A stretch of DNA of 64,000 nt from Diogma glabrata (taxonomy: Eukaryota; Arthropoda; Insecta; Diptera; Cylindrotomidae), in assembly GCA_963693315.1 (NCBI GenBank), contig OY856188.1:147357724-147421723 (forward strand), given 5' to 3'. The notes below the pieces were generated by a model. The model did no database searches. It was given only the letters and a program-made list of their open reading frames with translations, and was not told the DNA's origin. Of the stretch, positions 33,736-45,600 are shown piece by piece. The first letter of the stretch is position 1, and each line of letters starts with the position of its first letter. A program made the translations under genes and the position numbers.

Positions 33736-34900
33736 GTTTATACCACCGGTATTTTAATAGAATAATAGTTTTTTGCTATTAAACTATCGATACATTGGGC
33801 GTTTATACCACAAAATAGTATTATTCTATCTGTGGTATAAACGCTCAGAATAATATTGACAGATAGAATACGGCTACCGTATTTCAAATTTGGATATAAA
33901 ATCTTATCAATCGAAAAGTATTTCAACAAAAAATTATAATACTATTATTAATTTAAAATAAAAACTAAATTTTGAATGATTTTGATGTTGCACATTTTTA
34001 CAATTGCATGAAATTGTCTTTTACATTTAACGTTTTGACCGTTACAATTTTTTTGAATATACTAGGTTTCGTTCGGAAACACCAAATCGCTTGCTTATTT
34101 TCTAAAATAGGCAACTGTCATTCCAAGGGGCGTGGCTACCAGTTCTTCAACAAAAACAAGAATTGGCATTTTGTTTCCGAACGACCAATTGCCTAAATAT
34201 ATATATGAAGTATTAAAAATTAATAATTATGTATTAAAACTTATCACAATAATTATAATAATTTAACAACAGGAAAAACAAACTAAACACAACACAAAAC
34301 ATGTTTGGTTTGTGTGAAAAAATTATTATTTGCAGATTTCAAATTATGAAAAATAAAAACAAATGATTTAAATTTTGAATTTTTATTTAATAAATTTTTG
34401 TATTAAAAAATAGATGCAGATTTAAAAAAAACAATTTTCATATTTCTAGTAAATAAATGAGACACACAAGATAAAATATGAAATTTATGTTTTTAATATA
34501 ATATTGTATTTGTTTTGATTAAAATCAAACAAAATCCGCAAATGTCACTTTTAGATCTCGCAGTTCTTTTTTTGGATCTCAAAAACAGCGAGTCCAAAAT
34601 AGGCGATCGAATCGCCTATTTTGTAATAGAAATGGAGTTTCCGAACAACTTTATCGGTCAAATCGCTTGCTTAAATAGACAAGAAATAGTTTAAGAACGA
34701 CGATTTCCAGCCACAAACGTCAAAATAGGAAAATAAGCAAGCGATTTGGTGTTTACGAACGAACCCCTATTATACTATCGATCAAAAGCAAAATATCAAA
34801 TAACTATCTGTCAAAGTAAAAAGGTATTATTCTATCCGTTTACACCATAATAGTTTAATAGCTATTTGCTATTATTCTATTATACTACCATGGTGTAAAC
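33736..34900. mobile_element. Inner palindromic element 2
   Basis: The ends GTTTATACCACCGG and CCATGGTGTAAAC are inverted, with subterminal 'aatagaataatag' words on both sides. It contains element 3 (34,064-34,770). Confidence 0.7.
34064..34770. mobile_element. Innermost inverted-repeat element
   Basis: The ends AGGTTTCGTTCGGAAACACC and (inverted) AGGGGTTCGTTCGTAAACAC are both followed by 'aaatcgcttgcttattttc'. TATACT flanks on both sides (34058-34063, 34771-34776) look like a target duplication. No transposase frame. Confidence 0.75.
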
Positions 34901-35690
34901 TTAGTGTTAGTTACAAGCCTGATTGCCATTTTATACAAAAAAGTCGTTAACCTTATACATATACATATTTTCATTCTATTTTCACTACAAAATTCTATAT
35001 TTTTATTCTATTTGGTCTATAAAGTCCCTAAAATCATTAAATAAGACATCTTTAAAGGTTTGTTCTTTTTTGCATTTCGCGTCTAGTAGGCTTATAACTA
35101 AAAACGGTTTTATAATAAACAAAATCAAGTTTAAAATGTTTATTATGATTTCTAAAATAAAAACAACAGTTTTGATTCAGTTTTTGTATAAGGATGACGT
35201 TACGTAAATTCCTGATATATTTTAAAACAACGTAAAATATTTTATGTAAATAAATGTTTTTTTCGTTTTTCTTAAATAAATAGGTGAAATCATTTTTTTT
35301 TTTAAATATCTTAACACCAACTGTTTGTTACCATACTATTTAAAAAGAATATGTGAGTCTTATATAGTTGACTATTATATTATTTTTACATTTTTAATGT
35401 AAATTGTCCGTAAATAATTCTAAAATTAATTAACATCATATTCCCAAGAAAGACAAATTAACACTAAAAAATTATTTCATTCATTTAATTGATTCTCTTA
35501 ACGGGTGTTCTAGGATGATTTATTCTAGTTAAGAAATTAGAAAATATATGGCTTTTAAAAAATTACTTTCGTCACTAGGTACGAAAGCAATTTGTATAGG
35601 TTTTTTTATCGCTGGTGACGAAAAAGAAATTTCCGATGCAATGAACAAACATCGAAAGCAGATTTTTTAAGTTGGGTAGAAAAAAATATT

Positions 35691-36089
35691 TGAAGAAGTT
35701 AGTCGTTTTGATAAACTTAAACCGAATAATTGTGGTGAAAAATTAAAAGAAAAGAGTTATTTAAATAAGTTCGAAATAAGTTGTTAGCTAACGTAAGTTA
35801 GATGAATATTTTAAAGTGAGTCGGAAAAGCTAAGATATAATTTTAAATGATTTCAATGATTTAAAATTTTCAAAAATAAGGAATATAATATAAATTTAAA
35901 TAAAAAGTTGAGTTGTTCTTAAGTTGTTTTTATAAGTTAATATTATAAAGTTTGACGAAAAATTCTATTATTAGTGGGTTTTATATAAATAAAAATAATA
36001 AAAGATACCAAAATTTAAATCGTATAATAAATATTTGAGTGTAATTATTTGATAAACAAAAGTTTTTTGATTATGTTGACCCTAAACAC
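35691..36089. other. AT-rich sequence without recognised gene
   Basis: Nothing recognised. Confidence 0.5.
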
Positions 36090-36340
36090 CTCGACCACAA
36101 CATTTTCTAAGAGACCAAACCATCAGTAATAATAGATTTAAAATTCTCCGCAAATTGTTCGCAAATATCTTTTGGTTGGTTAGATTGCCTATTACCCAGA
36201 AACATTACAGATGGATAGTCCAATTTAGCCCTTAAAGCTTTATTATACGTCCAAAAACTCTTAGGATTATCAGACAAAGATTTTTTCTATTGAGTGTGTA
36301 TAAGCCTCAAAGCTGTTTTTTGATCTCTTTTTCTAATCTA
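36090..36340 (-). pseudogene. LINE ORF2 linker fragment
   Basis: Minus-strand translation gives 'SLSDNPKSFWTYNKALRA' and 'DICEQFAENFKSII', the region between endonuclease and RT in jockey/CR1-like LINEs. It is short, with a stop near the start. The rest of the LINE is not adjacent. Confidence 0.72.
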
Positions 36341-36819
36341 ATTCTAATCTCTCTTCCAATCTAAGATCTCAATATGGAGATCGCGTCCAATGTTTTATGC
36401 ATTATACGTGAATTGTTTTTATTTATTCTAGCTCACTATAACCATGGAGGCGTAAAATGAAATTAATACTATCGAGAATTGAAAATAAACAAACAACTAG
36501 CAAAATTCATTCATAAAAAAAAATATATATATATATATATAAAAAATATATATAAAAAATAAAAATATATATATAAAGAATATATATATAAAGAAATGAA
36601 AAATGACAAAAAATTTTCTAAACGAATTCACCTCGTTCGTTGATAAATTCTCATAATTTTTTGGAAAATTCCTCAAGCAAGTGGTATTAGTACTTGTTTT
36701 CGGTACTTGTTTTCGAAATTTTTAGCAAAAAAATGTTTCGAATTATCACCGTCCTTGGGAAATTACAACTGACAATCCACCATGATAATTAACCTATTCT
36801 TAATAATTTTCCTATTATT
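36341..36819. repeat. AT-rich interval with TA microsatellite
   Basis: 36,520-36,596 is a (TA)n/TATATAAA simple repeat. 36,600-36,790 is weakly similar, inverted, to 16,935-17,150. No gene. Confidence 0.6.
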
Positions 36820-37344
36820 AGGGTTCCGTTTTTTATACGGAACACTATTGGTGAGAGTAAAACGAGTTTTTCACATTATATCGATCATCTCGTAAACTAT
36901 AAATGCTATGGACTTGAAATTTGAGGTGCGTATAAAACTAATCTGCTCACATGAAATGACGGATACAAATAAAACTAAAGTGGTTTTCGTTTGGTTTACA
37001 GGGGTACGATGTGAGATCTTTGAGAAAATATATTTTTTTATAGATTCAAGTAGGGTATCATATGAAAGGGCTTCATTTCAGTATTCCTTAAAAATTCATT
37101 TTGGAATTTTACAACTCACCATTTTTTGTATAATTTGGAATAATGACGTTTTTTTCGTGTTTTCTTACCTCAATTAGCTCCGAACCTAACTGATCGAAAA
37201 TTTTCAAATGTATTTGGAATGATAGAAAAATCAGTACGTTTTTAATAAAAAATATAAAAAAGTGTCATATTCTCATACTTAGATTTATTAAGGGGGTGGA
37301 TATGAGGAGGGGTAAAATCACTATTTAAAATGGGGTCAAGTGGG

Positions 37345-38300
37345 GTGTCATTTGAAAGAGGACTTTATTTAGAAAACATTTTTTAGAATTTTGCGATGCA
37401 CAGTTTTTGAGTTATTTTCAAAAAAGTGCAACTTTTAGACCGTTCCCCCCCTCTACGTTTCGACACTGATTGACAGAAAAATTTGTAAAAATTCACAGAG
37501 TTAGGAAATTTGGTAAATTTTGTATGAAAATTATAGCGAGGTCTCAAATAATTATATTTCAGTGTGTTTAGGGGACCGGTGTAAAGAGGATGAAAAAAAA
37601 AATTTTTTGACCCAAGCGAGTGGGGTGTCATTTGAAAGAACACTTAATTTAGAATTTGTTGCAATTTTTTTTAGAATTTTGCGGTGCACAGTTTTTGAGT
37701 GATGGACAAAAAAGTGCAAAATTCAGACCGTTCCCCCCCTACGTTTCGACACTGATTGACAGAAAAAATTCACAGAGCTAGGAAATTTAGTAAATTTTGT
37801 ATGAAAATTATAGCGAGGTCTCAAATAATTATATTTCAGTGTGTTTAGGGGACCGGGGTAAAGAGGGTAAAAAAAAATTTTTTTGACCCAAGCGAGTGGG
37901 GTGTCATATGAAAGAACACTTAATTTAAAATTTGTTGCAATTTATTTTAGAATTTTGCGAGCGCACAGTTTTTGAGTTATTTTCAAAAAAGTGCAAAATT
38001 CAGACCGTTCCCCCCTCCCCCTACGTTTCGACACTGATTGACAGAAAAATTTGTAAAAATTCACAGAGTTAGAAAATTTAGTAAATTTTCTATGAAAATT
38101 ATAGAGAGGTCTCAAATTATATTTCTGTGTGTTTAGGGGACCGGTGTAAAGAGGGTAAAAAAAAAACTTTTTTGACCCAAGCGAGTGGGGTGTCATTTGA
38201 AAGAACACCTAAATTAGAATTTGTTGCAATTTTTTTTAGAATTTTGCGGTGCACAGTTTTTGAGTTATGGAAAAAAAAGTGAAAAATCCAGACCCCCTAA
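37345..38300 (+). repeat. Tandem ~280-bp units in left arm (about 3.5)
   Basis: Units start with 'gtgtcat(t/a)tgaaag' at about 37,345, 37,624, 37,899 and 38,187. Each contains 'gcacagtttttgag', a C-run of variable length, 'cgacactgattgacag' and 'gtttaggggaccgg'. Confidence 0.88.
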
Positions 38301-39089
38301 ATTTCAACACTTGATTGACCGAAAAGATAATCAAATTTAAACCATTTACAAGCTGGTGAATCTTTCTTGAGTTACCATAAACATCTATCGATGAGATTTA
38401 ACCTAATGTAACATTTTTTGAGTTATTTTTGATCAATGTGGATTTGATTGTAATTTACCATAGACATTTACGATTAAACAATAATTATTTTGTTATGCGT
38501 CTATCGTATGGAAATATTAGGACATTACAACACAACTTTTTGTCAATAGTTTTTGATATTGTGTTCTTTTACATTCACGGAACCCTTGACGAGCGAATTT
38601 TATTCGCACTTGTCTGACTTTTAGTAAAATTAAAATGAGATTGGTCAAATTTACTTATTATTGCTTGCTTGCGAAATTTTTGCAAAAAATTATTTCGAAT
38701 TATCACATTACCTTTGGAAACTACTAATGAAAATTAAATTTAGTTCAACCAATTTCAAATACTTCTGTTTTAAAACAAAAAAAGTCAGACAAGTGCGAAT
38801 AAAATTCGCTCGTCAAGGGTTCCGTGAATGTAAAAGAACACAATATCAAAAACTATTGACAAATGTTGTGTTGTAATGTCCTTATAGTTCCAGACCATAG
38901 ACGCATAACAAAATAATTAATGTTTAATCGTAAATGTCTATAGTAAATTACAATCAAATCCACATTGATCAAAAATAACTCAAAAAATGTTACATTAGCT
39001 TAAATCTCATCCATAGATGTTTATGGTAACTCAAGAAAGATTCACCAGCTTGTAAATGCTTTAAATTTGATTATTTTTTCGGTCAATCA

Positions 39090-41000
39090 AGTGTTGAAAT
39101 TGGGGGGGGGGGGGGGGGGGGGTAAAGAGGCTACATACTAAAAATATTTTTTTTCAATAATACAAAAACTGTGCACCGCTAAGTTCTAAAAAAATTGTAA
39201 TGTTTCTTAAATTAAGTGCTCCTTCATATGACACACCATTCGCTTGGGTCAAAAGTGGTTTTTTACTCTCCCCACACCCATCCCCTAAACACACAGAAAT
39301 ATAGTTATTTGAGACTTTGTTATGATTTTCATTCAAAATTTACAAATTATCCTGTCTCTGCGAATTTTTTCAAATTTTTCTGTTAATCATCGTCGTAACG
39401 ATCTTAAATTTGCACTTTTTTGATAATAACTCAAAAACTTTACATCACAAAGTTCTAAAAAAAATTGCAATGATTTATAAATTAGGTGCTCTTTTAAATG
39501 ACATCTCACTCGCTTGGGTCCAAAAAGATTTTCTTTTACCCTCTTTACCCCGGTCCCCTAAACGCACAGAAATATAATTATTTGAGACCTCTCTATAATT
39601 TTCATACAAAATAAACTAAATTTCCTAGCTCTGTGAATCTTTTCAAATTTTTCTGTCAATCAGTGTCGAATCGTAGGGGGGGGGGGAACGGTCTGGATTT
39701 TTCACTTTTTTGTCCATAACTCAAAAACTGTGCACCGCAAAATTCTAAAAAAAATTGCAACAAATTTTAAATTAAGTGTTCTTTCAAATGACACCCCACT
39801 CGCTTGGGTCAAAAAAGTTTTTTTTTTACCCTCTTTACCCCGGTCCCCTAAACACACAGAAATATAATTATTTGAGACCTCTACAATTTTTATACAAAAT
39901 TTACTAAATTTCCTAGCTCTGGGAATTTTTTCAAACTTTTCTGTCAATCAGTGTCGAAACGTAGGGGGGGAACGGTCTTGATTTTATCTTTTTTGTCCAT
40001 AACTCAAAAACTGTGCACCGCAAAATTCTAAAAAAAATTGCAACAAATTTTAAATTAGGTGTTCTTTCAAATGACACCCCACTCGCTTGGGTCAAAAAAA
40101 TTTTTTTTTCATCCTCTTTACACCGGTCCCCTAAACGCACAGAAATATAATTATTTGAGACCTCTCTATAATTTTCATACAAAATTTACCAAATCTCCTA
40201 GCTCTGTGAATTTTTACAAATGTACAAATGTGAATTTTTACACTGTCAATCAGTGTCGAAACGTAGGGGGGGGAACGGTCTGGATTTTTCACTTTTTTGT
40301 CCATAACTCAAAAACTGTGCGCCCGCAAAATTCTAAAAAAAATTGCAACAAATTTTAAATTAAGTGTTCTTTCAAATGACACCCCACTCGCTTTGGTCAA
40401 AAAAGTTTTTTTTTTACCCTCTTTACCCCGGTCCCCTAAACGCACAGAAACATAATTATTTGAGACCTCGCTATAATTTTCATACAAAATTTACTTAATT
40501 TCCTAGCTCTGTGAATTTTTTAAAATTTTTCTGTCAATCAGTGTCGAAACGTAGGGGGGGGGGACGGTCTGAATTTTGCACTTTTTTGTCCATCACTCAA
40601 AAGCTGTGCACCGCAAAATTCTAAAAACAAATTGCAACAAATTCTAAATTAAGTGCTCTTTCAAATGACACCCCACTCGCTTGGGTCAAACAAATTTTTT
40701 TTTACCCTCTTTACACCGGTCCCCTAAACACACTGAAATATAATTATTTGAGACCTCTCTTTAATTTTCATACAAAATTTACCAAATTTCCTAACTCTCT
40801 GAATTTTTTCAAATTTTTCTGTCAATCAGTGTCGAAACTTAGGGGTGGGGGGGGGGTAACGGTCTGAAAGTTGCACTTTTTTGAAAATAACTCAAAAACT
40901 GTGCATCGCAAAATTCTAAAAAATGTTTTCTAAATAAAGTCCTCTTTCAAATGACACCCCACTTGACCCCATTTTAAATAGTGATTTTACCCCTCCTCAT
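39090..41000 (-). repeat. Tandem ~285-bp units in right arm (about 7)
   Basis: 'atgacacccc'-type unit starts recur at about 39,228, 39,501, 39,789, 40,072, 40,379, 40,667 and 40,952, inverted relative to the left arm. The arm is about 0.9 kb longer than the left because of extra units. Confidence 0.88.
39102..39122 (+). repeat. G21 homopolymer in a foldback unit
   Basis: Twenty-one consecutive G at a position where sibling units carry only about 7-10 G. Confidence 0.9.
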
Positions 41001-41695
41001 ATCCACCCCCTTAATAAATCTAAGTATGAGAATATGACACTTTTTTATATTTTTTATTAAAAACGTACTGATTTTTCTATCATTCCAAATACATTTGAAA
41101 ATTTTCGATCAGTTAGGTTCGGAGCTAATTGAGGTAAGAAAACACGAAAAAAACGTCATTATTCCAAATTATACAAAAAATGGTGAGGTGTAAAATTCCA
41201 AAATGAAATTTTAAGGAATACTGAAATGAAGCCCTTTCATATGATACCCTACTTGAATCTATAAAAAAATATATTTTCTCAAAGATCTCACATCGTACCC
41301 CTGTAAACCAAACGAAAACCACTTTAGTTTTATTTGTATCCGTCATTTCATGTGAGCAGATTAGTTTTATACGCACCTCAAATTTCAAGTCCATAGCATT
41401 TATAGTTTACGAGATAATCGATATAATGTGAAAAACTCGTTTTACTCTCACCAATAGTGTTCCGTATAAAAAACGGAACCCTAAAAATCATGATCAGTAG
41501 CTAGATTCTGGTTATATAGAATTATTTCGTGGAATGAAATTTCGTACTAAATGAGATTTTTGTAATTCCGGTTAATTCGAGAAAATAAATTCCGCATTTG
41601 TGGGATGAACGAATTATCTCGTCAACGAATTTATAGATGAAATGAGATTATTTGCTTTGAAATTTTGTATAGACGCACAAAAATAGAGAAAAAGA

Positions 41696-41770
41696 ATGTC
41701 GAAAAAATTTACAATAAATCAAAAAGAAAGTTTAGTTAAATTATTTAGTAGAGAATGTGGATTTGGCGCG
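41696..41770 (+). pseudogene. Possible start of Harbinger accessory (Myb/SANT-like) protein
   Basis: The frame starts 'MSKKFTINQKESLVKLFSRE', resembling the first helix region of the Myb/SANT-like second protein carried by PIF/Harbinger elements. After ~25 residues it runs into AT-rich sequence with no domain. Weak; rests partly on its position ahead of the transposase fragment. Confidence 0.3.
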
Positions 41771-42220
41771 TGGAAGTTAACGATATTTATTAATTTTATT
41801 TTATTATTTATCAATATTTTAGAAAAATTTAATTATTTATTTAATTTATATACTGAACATTTTGTTTTGTATGCTCCTCGCAGATTTGATAAGGCAGATG
41901 GAAATAGGGAACTGTACCTCGATTCTGGTTCTGTGAGAAAAAATGAAGTGGAATGGAATTATTATTTTCTCGAATTTTGATTTCTCACTAAATAATTCCA
42001 TTCCACTAATTGGTATTCTCGTACTCTTTTCGAGATATCGTTTTTAGTACAAGTTCTAAGCTAGTACAAATGTTTGAAAATGGAATTTGTCTGTCAGTTT
42101 ATTTACTTGTTTTTATTTGTGTTTCTTTCGTTTACAAGTATTTTCTGTTGTGCTATAGAATTTAATTATATAATTATCATTTAAAATTAAATAAATAGTG
42201 TATTTCATAAAATTCTAAAA

Positions 42221-42480
42221 ATGGACATGTCCTTAAGAATTCGTCTCATAATTACAAGACGAAAACAGGAAAAATTAGCTCTTTTAAGACGTCGGCGTGA
42301 ACTTTTTGATTGCAGTGATCCGTTTACTATTCTTGACGCCAGATTTCGAGAATTATTTAAATTTCCTAAACATTTTGCAAAATCTTTTATAGATGAAGTC
42401 TCAGTATATATGGATAAACGCCAAAAAATAAATGGACTGCCTGTACCTTGAGAATATTAATAAATTCGCTTTTATGCTAC
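42221..42480 (+). pseudogene. PIF/Harbinger transposase N-terminal fragment
   Basis: An ATG at 42,221 opens 76 codons: a basic N-terminus ('ITRRKQEKLALLRRRREL'), 'DPFTILDARFRELFKFPKHF' and 'SFIDEVSVYM', the usual pre-catalytic helical region of Harbinger DDE transposases. After a stop at 42,449-42,451 the same frame continues to 'IRFYATG', the conserved 'xxFYATGxxQ' motif that directly follows in family members. The DDE domain itself is gone. Confidence 0.72.
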
Positions 42481-42840
42481 AGGTAAAATTTTATTTTAAA
42501 TATGTTGAGATGTTAATAGTTTTTAGTTAAATGTTGATATTACTAAAACCGCTCACCATTAACCCGATAGTTTTGCAAATGATAGTACCCTGTACAAGTC
42601 ACATTTATAGTTACTTTTTTTTCTACATTTTTGTGCGTCTATACCAAATTTCAAAAATATATATAATATCATTCCAGCATTAAATTCGTTGACGAGATAA
42701 TTTGACAGTTCATCCCACAAACACGGAATTTATTTTCTCACTCCACTGAATCGGAATGCAAAAATCTCATTTAGTACGAAATCTCATTCCACGAAATAAT
42801 TCCATACAACCAGAATCTAGCTACTGGGACGAGGTGGCAA

Positions 42841-43930
42841 AATACACTATTTATTCAAATACACTATTTATTTAATTTTAAAGAATAATTTTACTACTAT
42901 AAAATCTGTAGTACAACAGAAAATACTTGTAAACTAGCTAACGAGAGAAACACAGATAAAAACAAGTAAATAAACTGACAGATTAATTCCATTTTCAAAA
43001 ATTTGTACTAGTTTAGAAATTTTTTTTTTTTTTTATTAATTAGTTAGACATGTTTAGCACACTAAATATGAAATATTCATTATTTAGACTCTTTGAATAT
43101 CCGAAGATACCATGTCAACTCTAAAGGAAGGAGATGAGGAAAATGGAAGCAATGGGGATATAGGGATAACTATACTAATTTTTTTTAAATAACGATGGAC
43201 ATTTTTTTAAATGCCTGAGGGGAAAATTTATCGGGAAATACAGAGGAAGGCATTGAGTTCCATAATTTGGCCACTCTATTAAAATAGTCGTTTTGGAAGG
43301 ACACAGTTCTACAACGAGGTATTTGTACAACAAATGGATGGGATAACTTGGCAGCTCTTGTTTGTCGATTATACTGCGCACACGATGGAAAGATATTTTG
43401 AATTTCCTTAGAGGAGAATTCGCTAAAGTTATATTTATAGTAGATTGACAATTCAGCCACATTTCTTCTGTGCTGGAGTGAATCAAGCTGGTCCGTTAGT
43501 TCGGTATTACCAATCAACCGTATTGCTTTTCTCTGTACAGAGTCTAGACAATTTATTGTTGACTGACAAGCACCTCCCCAAACATGACAGCAGTACTACA
43601 TACATGGACGAATAAATGACTTGAAGATTAGCAAAATTTGCTCGGATTGAAATACTTTTTACATCGACTCAAGAATCCTAATTTTTCCATTGCAGATTTA
43701 GCGAGGTTGAACACATGTTTATTCCATTTCAGGTTATTTTGAATATCCACTCCAAGAAGTCTAACTGATTCAACCTCATGCAATTCCTTAACTTGTACTA
43801 AAAACGATATCTCGAAAAGAGAACGAGAATACCAATAAGTGGAATGGAATCATTTAGTGAGAAATCAAAATTCGAGATAAATAATAATTCCGTTCCGCTT
43901 CAGTTTTTCTCATAGAACCAGAATCGAGGT
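42841..43930 (-). mobile_element. Inverted second copy of the foldback segment, split by a LINE
   Basis: The reverse complement of 43,797-43,930 plus 42,841-43,021 matches 41,911-42,210 ('cctcgattctggttct', 'ttttcgagatatcg', 'cagtttatttacttg'). The interruption is a minus-strand LINE. Confidence 0.8.
43022..43796 (-). pseudogene. 5'-truncated LINE, RT C-terminal domain and tail
   Basis: A minus-strand 110-codon frame (43,517 to 43,185) reads 'QLDSLQHRRNVAELS', 'IPRCRTVSFQNDYFNRVAKL' and 'WNSMPSSVFPDKFSPQAF', the C-terminal block of jockey/CR1-like ORF2. Upstream damaged codons give 'LHEVESVRLLGVDIQ'. The T-run at 43,022-43,034 is its poly-A tail. The 3' UTR matches 11,567-11,740 in the other orientation, so the two copies are one family. 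Confidence 0.85.
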
Positions 43931-43984
43931 GCAGGCCAAAGTCAAGTATTTTCATGAAAATATTTATAAATATGTATTCCACTC

Positions 43985-44293
43985 TTAGGGGTATTGAAGA
44001 ATGAACTGTATTCAGTCAACGTTACCACCCCCAATCTTAGTTATGGGACAGTCTGTGAGGATTTGCTTGCATGTCATTGCAATATAACCCTTTATCTGAG
44101 TTTTAATCAATTAGGAAGACACTGTGTCATACGATCAAGAAATATTTCACTAACTGGATTATTGGCGGCTCAATTTTAGTTTTGCTCCTGCAAGTTTTTA
44201 AAAAAATTTGCTCTTAACTCGCTCTTATTTTATTTTTATTGGCTGCTGTGACACATATTGTAATTCCTACTACACAACACATTTTATTAGAAA
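43985..44293 (+). mobile_element. LINE-derived short element, internal/3' copy
   Basis: Carries 'gaactgtattcagtcaacg', 'tggattattggc' and the 3' tail 'tgtgacacatattgtaattc' ending 'cattttatta' plus A. It is shorter and more diverged than the 28,600 copy. Confidence 0.72.
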
Positions 44294-44525
44294 AACAATT
44301 AACTATACTTACAAAGAATTCCAATGTTATGAATATTACTGTATTTGAAGATAATATGATGACACGCATTACCAATGGATGAATTAAATAAACACATTTT
44401 GATATTTTGCTTAACGTATAAAACATATTGCAGTTTAAAAATTTTGCCCAAAATCCTGTAAATAAGAAAAATAATAAATTAGTAGAGAAAACTTATTTTT
44501 TAAGATTTACAGCTAAGATCAATTA

Positions 44526-44967
44526 CACCGGCTCACAAAAAAATTAAGTAGAATGTGCATTTGACCGGACCTACCTACGGGTACGTGTTTTGGTCCGCTG
44601 AATCCGAATTTGAGGTCAGTTTGACCCCTACACCCTCGAAATTTCGAAAAAAGTAAAAATTTTTTTTTTTACTAAATTTATAATAAGGGGCGGAAAAATC
44701 GTCGAATTTTCATGAAAATTTCAGGAAACATGTATTTTAATAGTCTTAATATGGGATTTAATTTTTATGAAAAAATTTTAATTTTTTCGGCCACAATTGG
44801 CATTTTTCGTTACAATTTGGCAAATGCGGTTTTTCGAAGTTATCCTGAAATTTCGAGGGTGTAAGGGTCAAACTGACCTCGAATTCGGATTCAGCGGACC
44901 AAAATACGTACCCGTAGGTATTTCCGGTCAAATGCACATTCTACTTAATTTTTTTTGTGTGCCGGTG
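44526..44967. mobile_element. MITE with CACCGGCTCACAAA ends and TTA duplication
   Basis: The inverted arms include 'attaagtagaatgtgcattt' and 'gacctcaaattcgg'-type blocks. TTA flanks both sides, which fits a PIF/Harbinger-type 3-bp target, though the termini are not diagnostic. Confidence 0.72.
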
Positions 44968-45600
44968 TTATTATGTATAAATTATTTCTATTCTAAATGA
45001 TTGAATTATTCTAAGTAAATTTTTTAATTGTCATAAACATATGTTTTAAGTTTCTTGAGATTGGTTTGCACGAACAAAAACACAAATATTTGACAATGTT
45101 TACATGCTAATGACTCCTCCACAGACTGCGTGAATGTTTGAGTAAAACAAACATTGATTGTTGTAGCAAATTTCGTACTACATGATGGAGCAGTTCTTTT
45201 GATCCAATACATTTGAATTAAACATCTGTTTAAAAAAATTCGTATCGATATTTTGTTAAAACGAAAGATTGCAATAATTAGTTGCATAATCTATAATGAT
45301 GCGAAAGCTGAATTTGATGCCAAAGCAGTTATTTTGTTGTCCTGCCAACCATTGTATGCAACATAAAAACGAATCGTACCAGATCAAGTAGGTGAGTACA
45401 GTGAAAAAAACATGTCCTATTTCCAATCGAAATGCAGTTGGGACAACCTCACCGTGCGGTCTGATATGGCGAATCAAACTACGAAGTTGCTTCAACAACT
45501 CTACAATTATAAACCGATGAAGTTGAGACAATCACACGAAATATTTATGTGAAAATAAAATATAGTTCAATTAATCTCAAATACTTAAATTTTAAAATGA
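44968..45600. other. AT-rich interval without recognised gene
   Basis: Two minus-strand frames of 87 and 91 codons (45,024-45,531) match nothing I recognise and lack supporting signals. Confidence 0.4.

Larger units (their letters stand above)
32046..35690. mobile_element. Outer inverted-repeat element (arms ~750 bp)
   Basis: 32,046-32,800 reappears inverted at about 34,915-35,690: shared blocks include 'ctttcgtacctagtgacgaa', 'ttcttaactagaataaa' and 'gcctactagacgc'. The near-identical small frames in both arms are consequences of the duplication, not genes. The interior holds two further palindromes, so only the arms may belong to the original element. Confidence 0.8.
36820..41482. mobile_element. 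4.66-kb foldback element with internal tandem repeats
   Basis: Arms 36,820-38,622 and 38,779-41,482 are inverted copies around a 156-bp spacer. The outer ends are AGGGTTCCGTTTTTTATACG with TA on each side. Each arm ends inward with its own ACGGAACCCT / AGGGTTCCGT (38,577-38,586 and 38,816-38,825), so each arm may be an element with those termini (1767 and 2667 bp) in mirror orientation. The nearly identical 89-codon frames at 36,908-37,177 (+) and 41,125-41,394 (-) come from arm duplication. Confidence 0.88.
41495..42826 (+). mobile_element. PIF/Harbinger-related foldback element
   Basis: The ends CAGTAGCTAGATTCTGG are inverted, and the terminal ~190 bp (including 'acgcacaaaaat', 'gttgacgagata' and 'ttagtacgaaat') are repeated in opposite orientation. 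The interior carries the start of a Harbinger-like transposase and a small unassigned frame. A TWA target duplication typical of PIF/Harbinger is not visible at these ends. Confidence 0.68.

Noticed and set aside
36908..37177. 89-codon frame duplicated at 41,125-41,394 as evidence of a conserved protein
   Set aside because: The two copies lie in mirror arms of one foldback, so near-identity reflects arm duplication, not protein conservation.
39702..40358. Several similar 80-100-codon frames in the foldback's right arm
   Set aside because: They are the same ~285-bp tandem unit read repeatedly, on both strands.
45256..45531. Second acyltransferase-like exon, because 'ccaatcgaaatg' and 'aaacatgt' also occur near 12,420
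   Set aside because: The shared words are short and non-coding in the first locus; the translated frame shows no acyltransferase motif.
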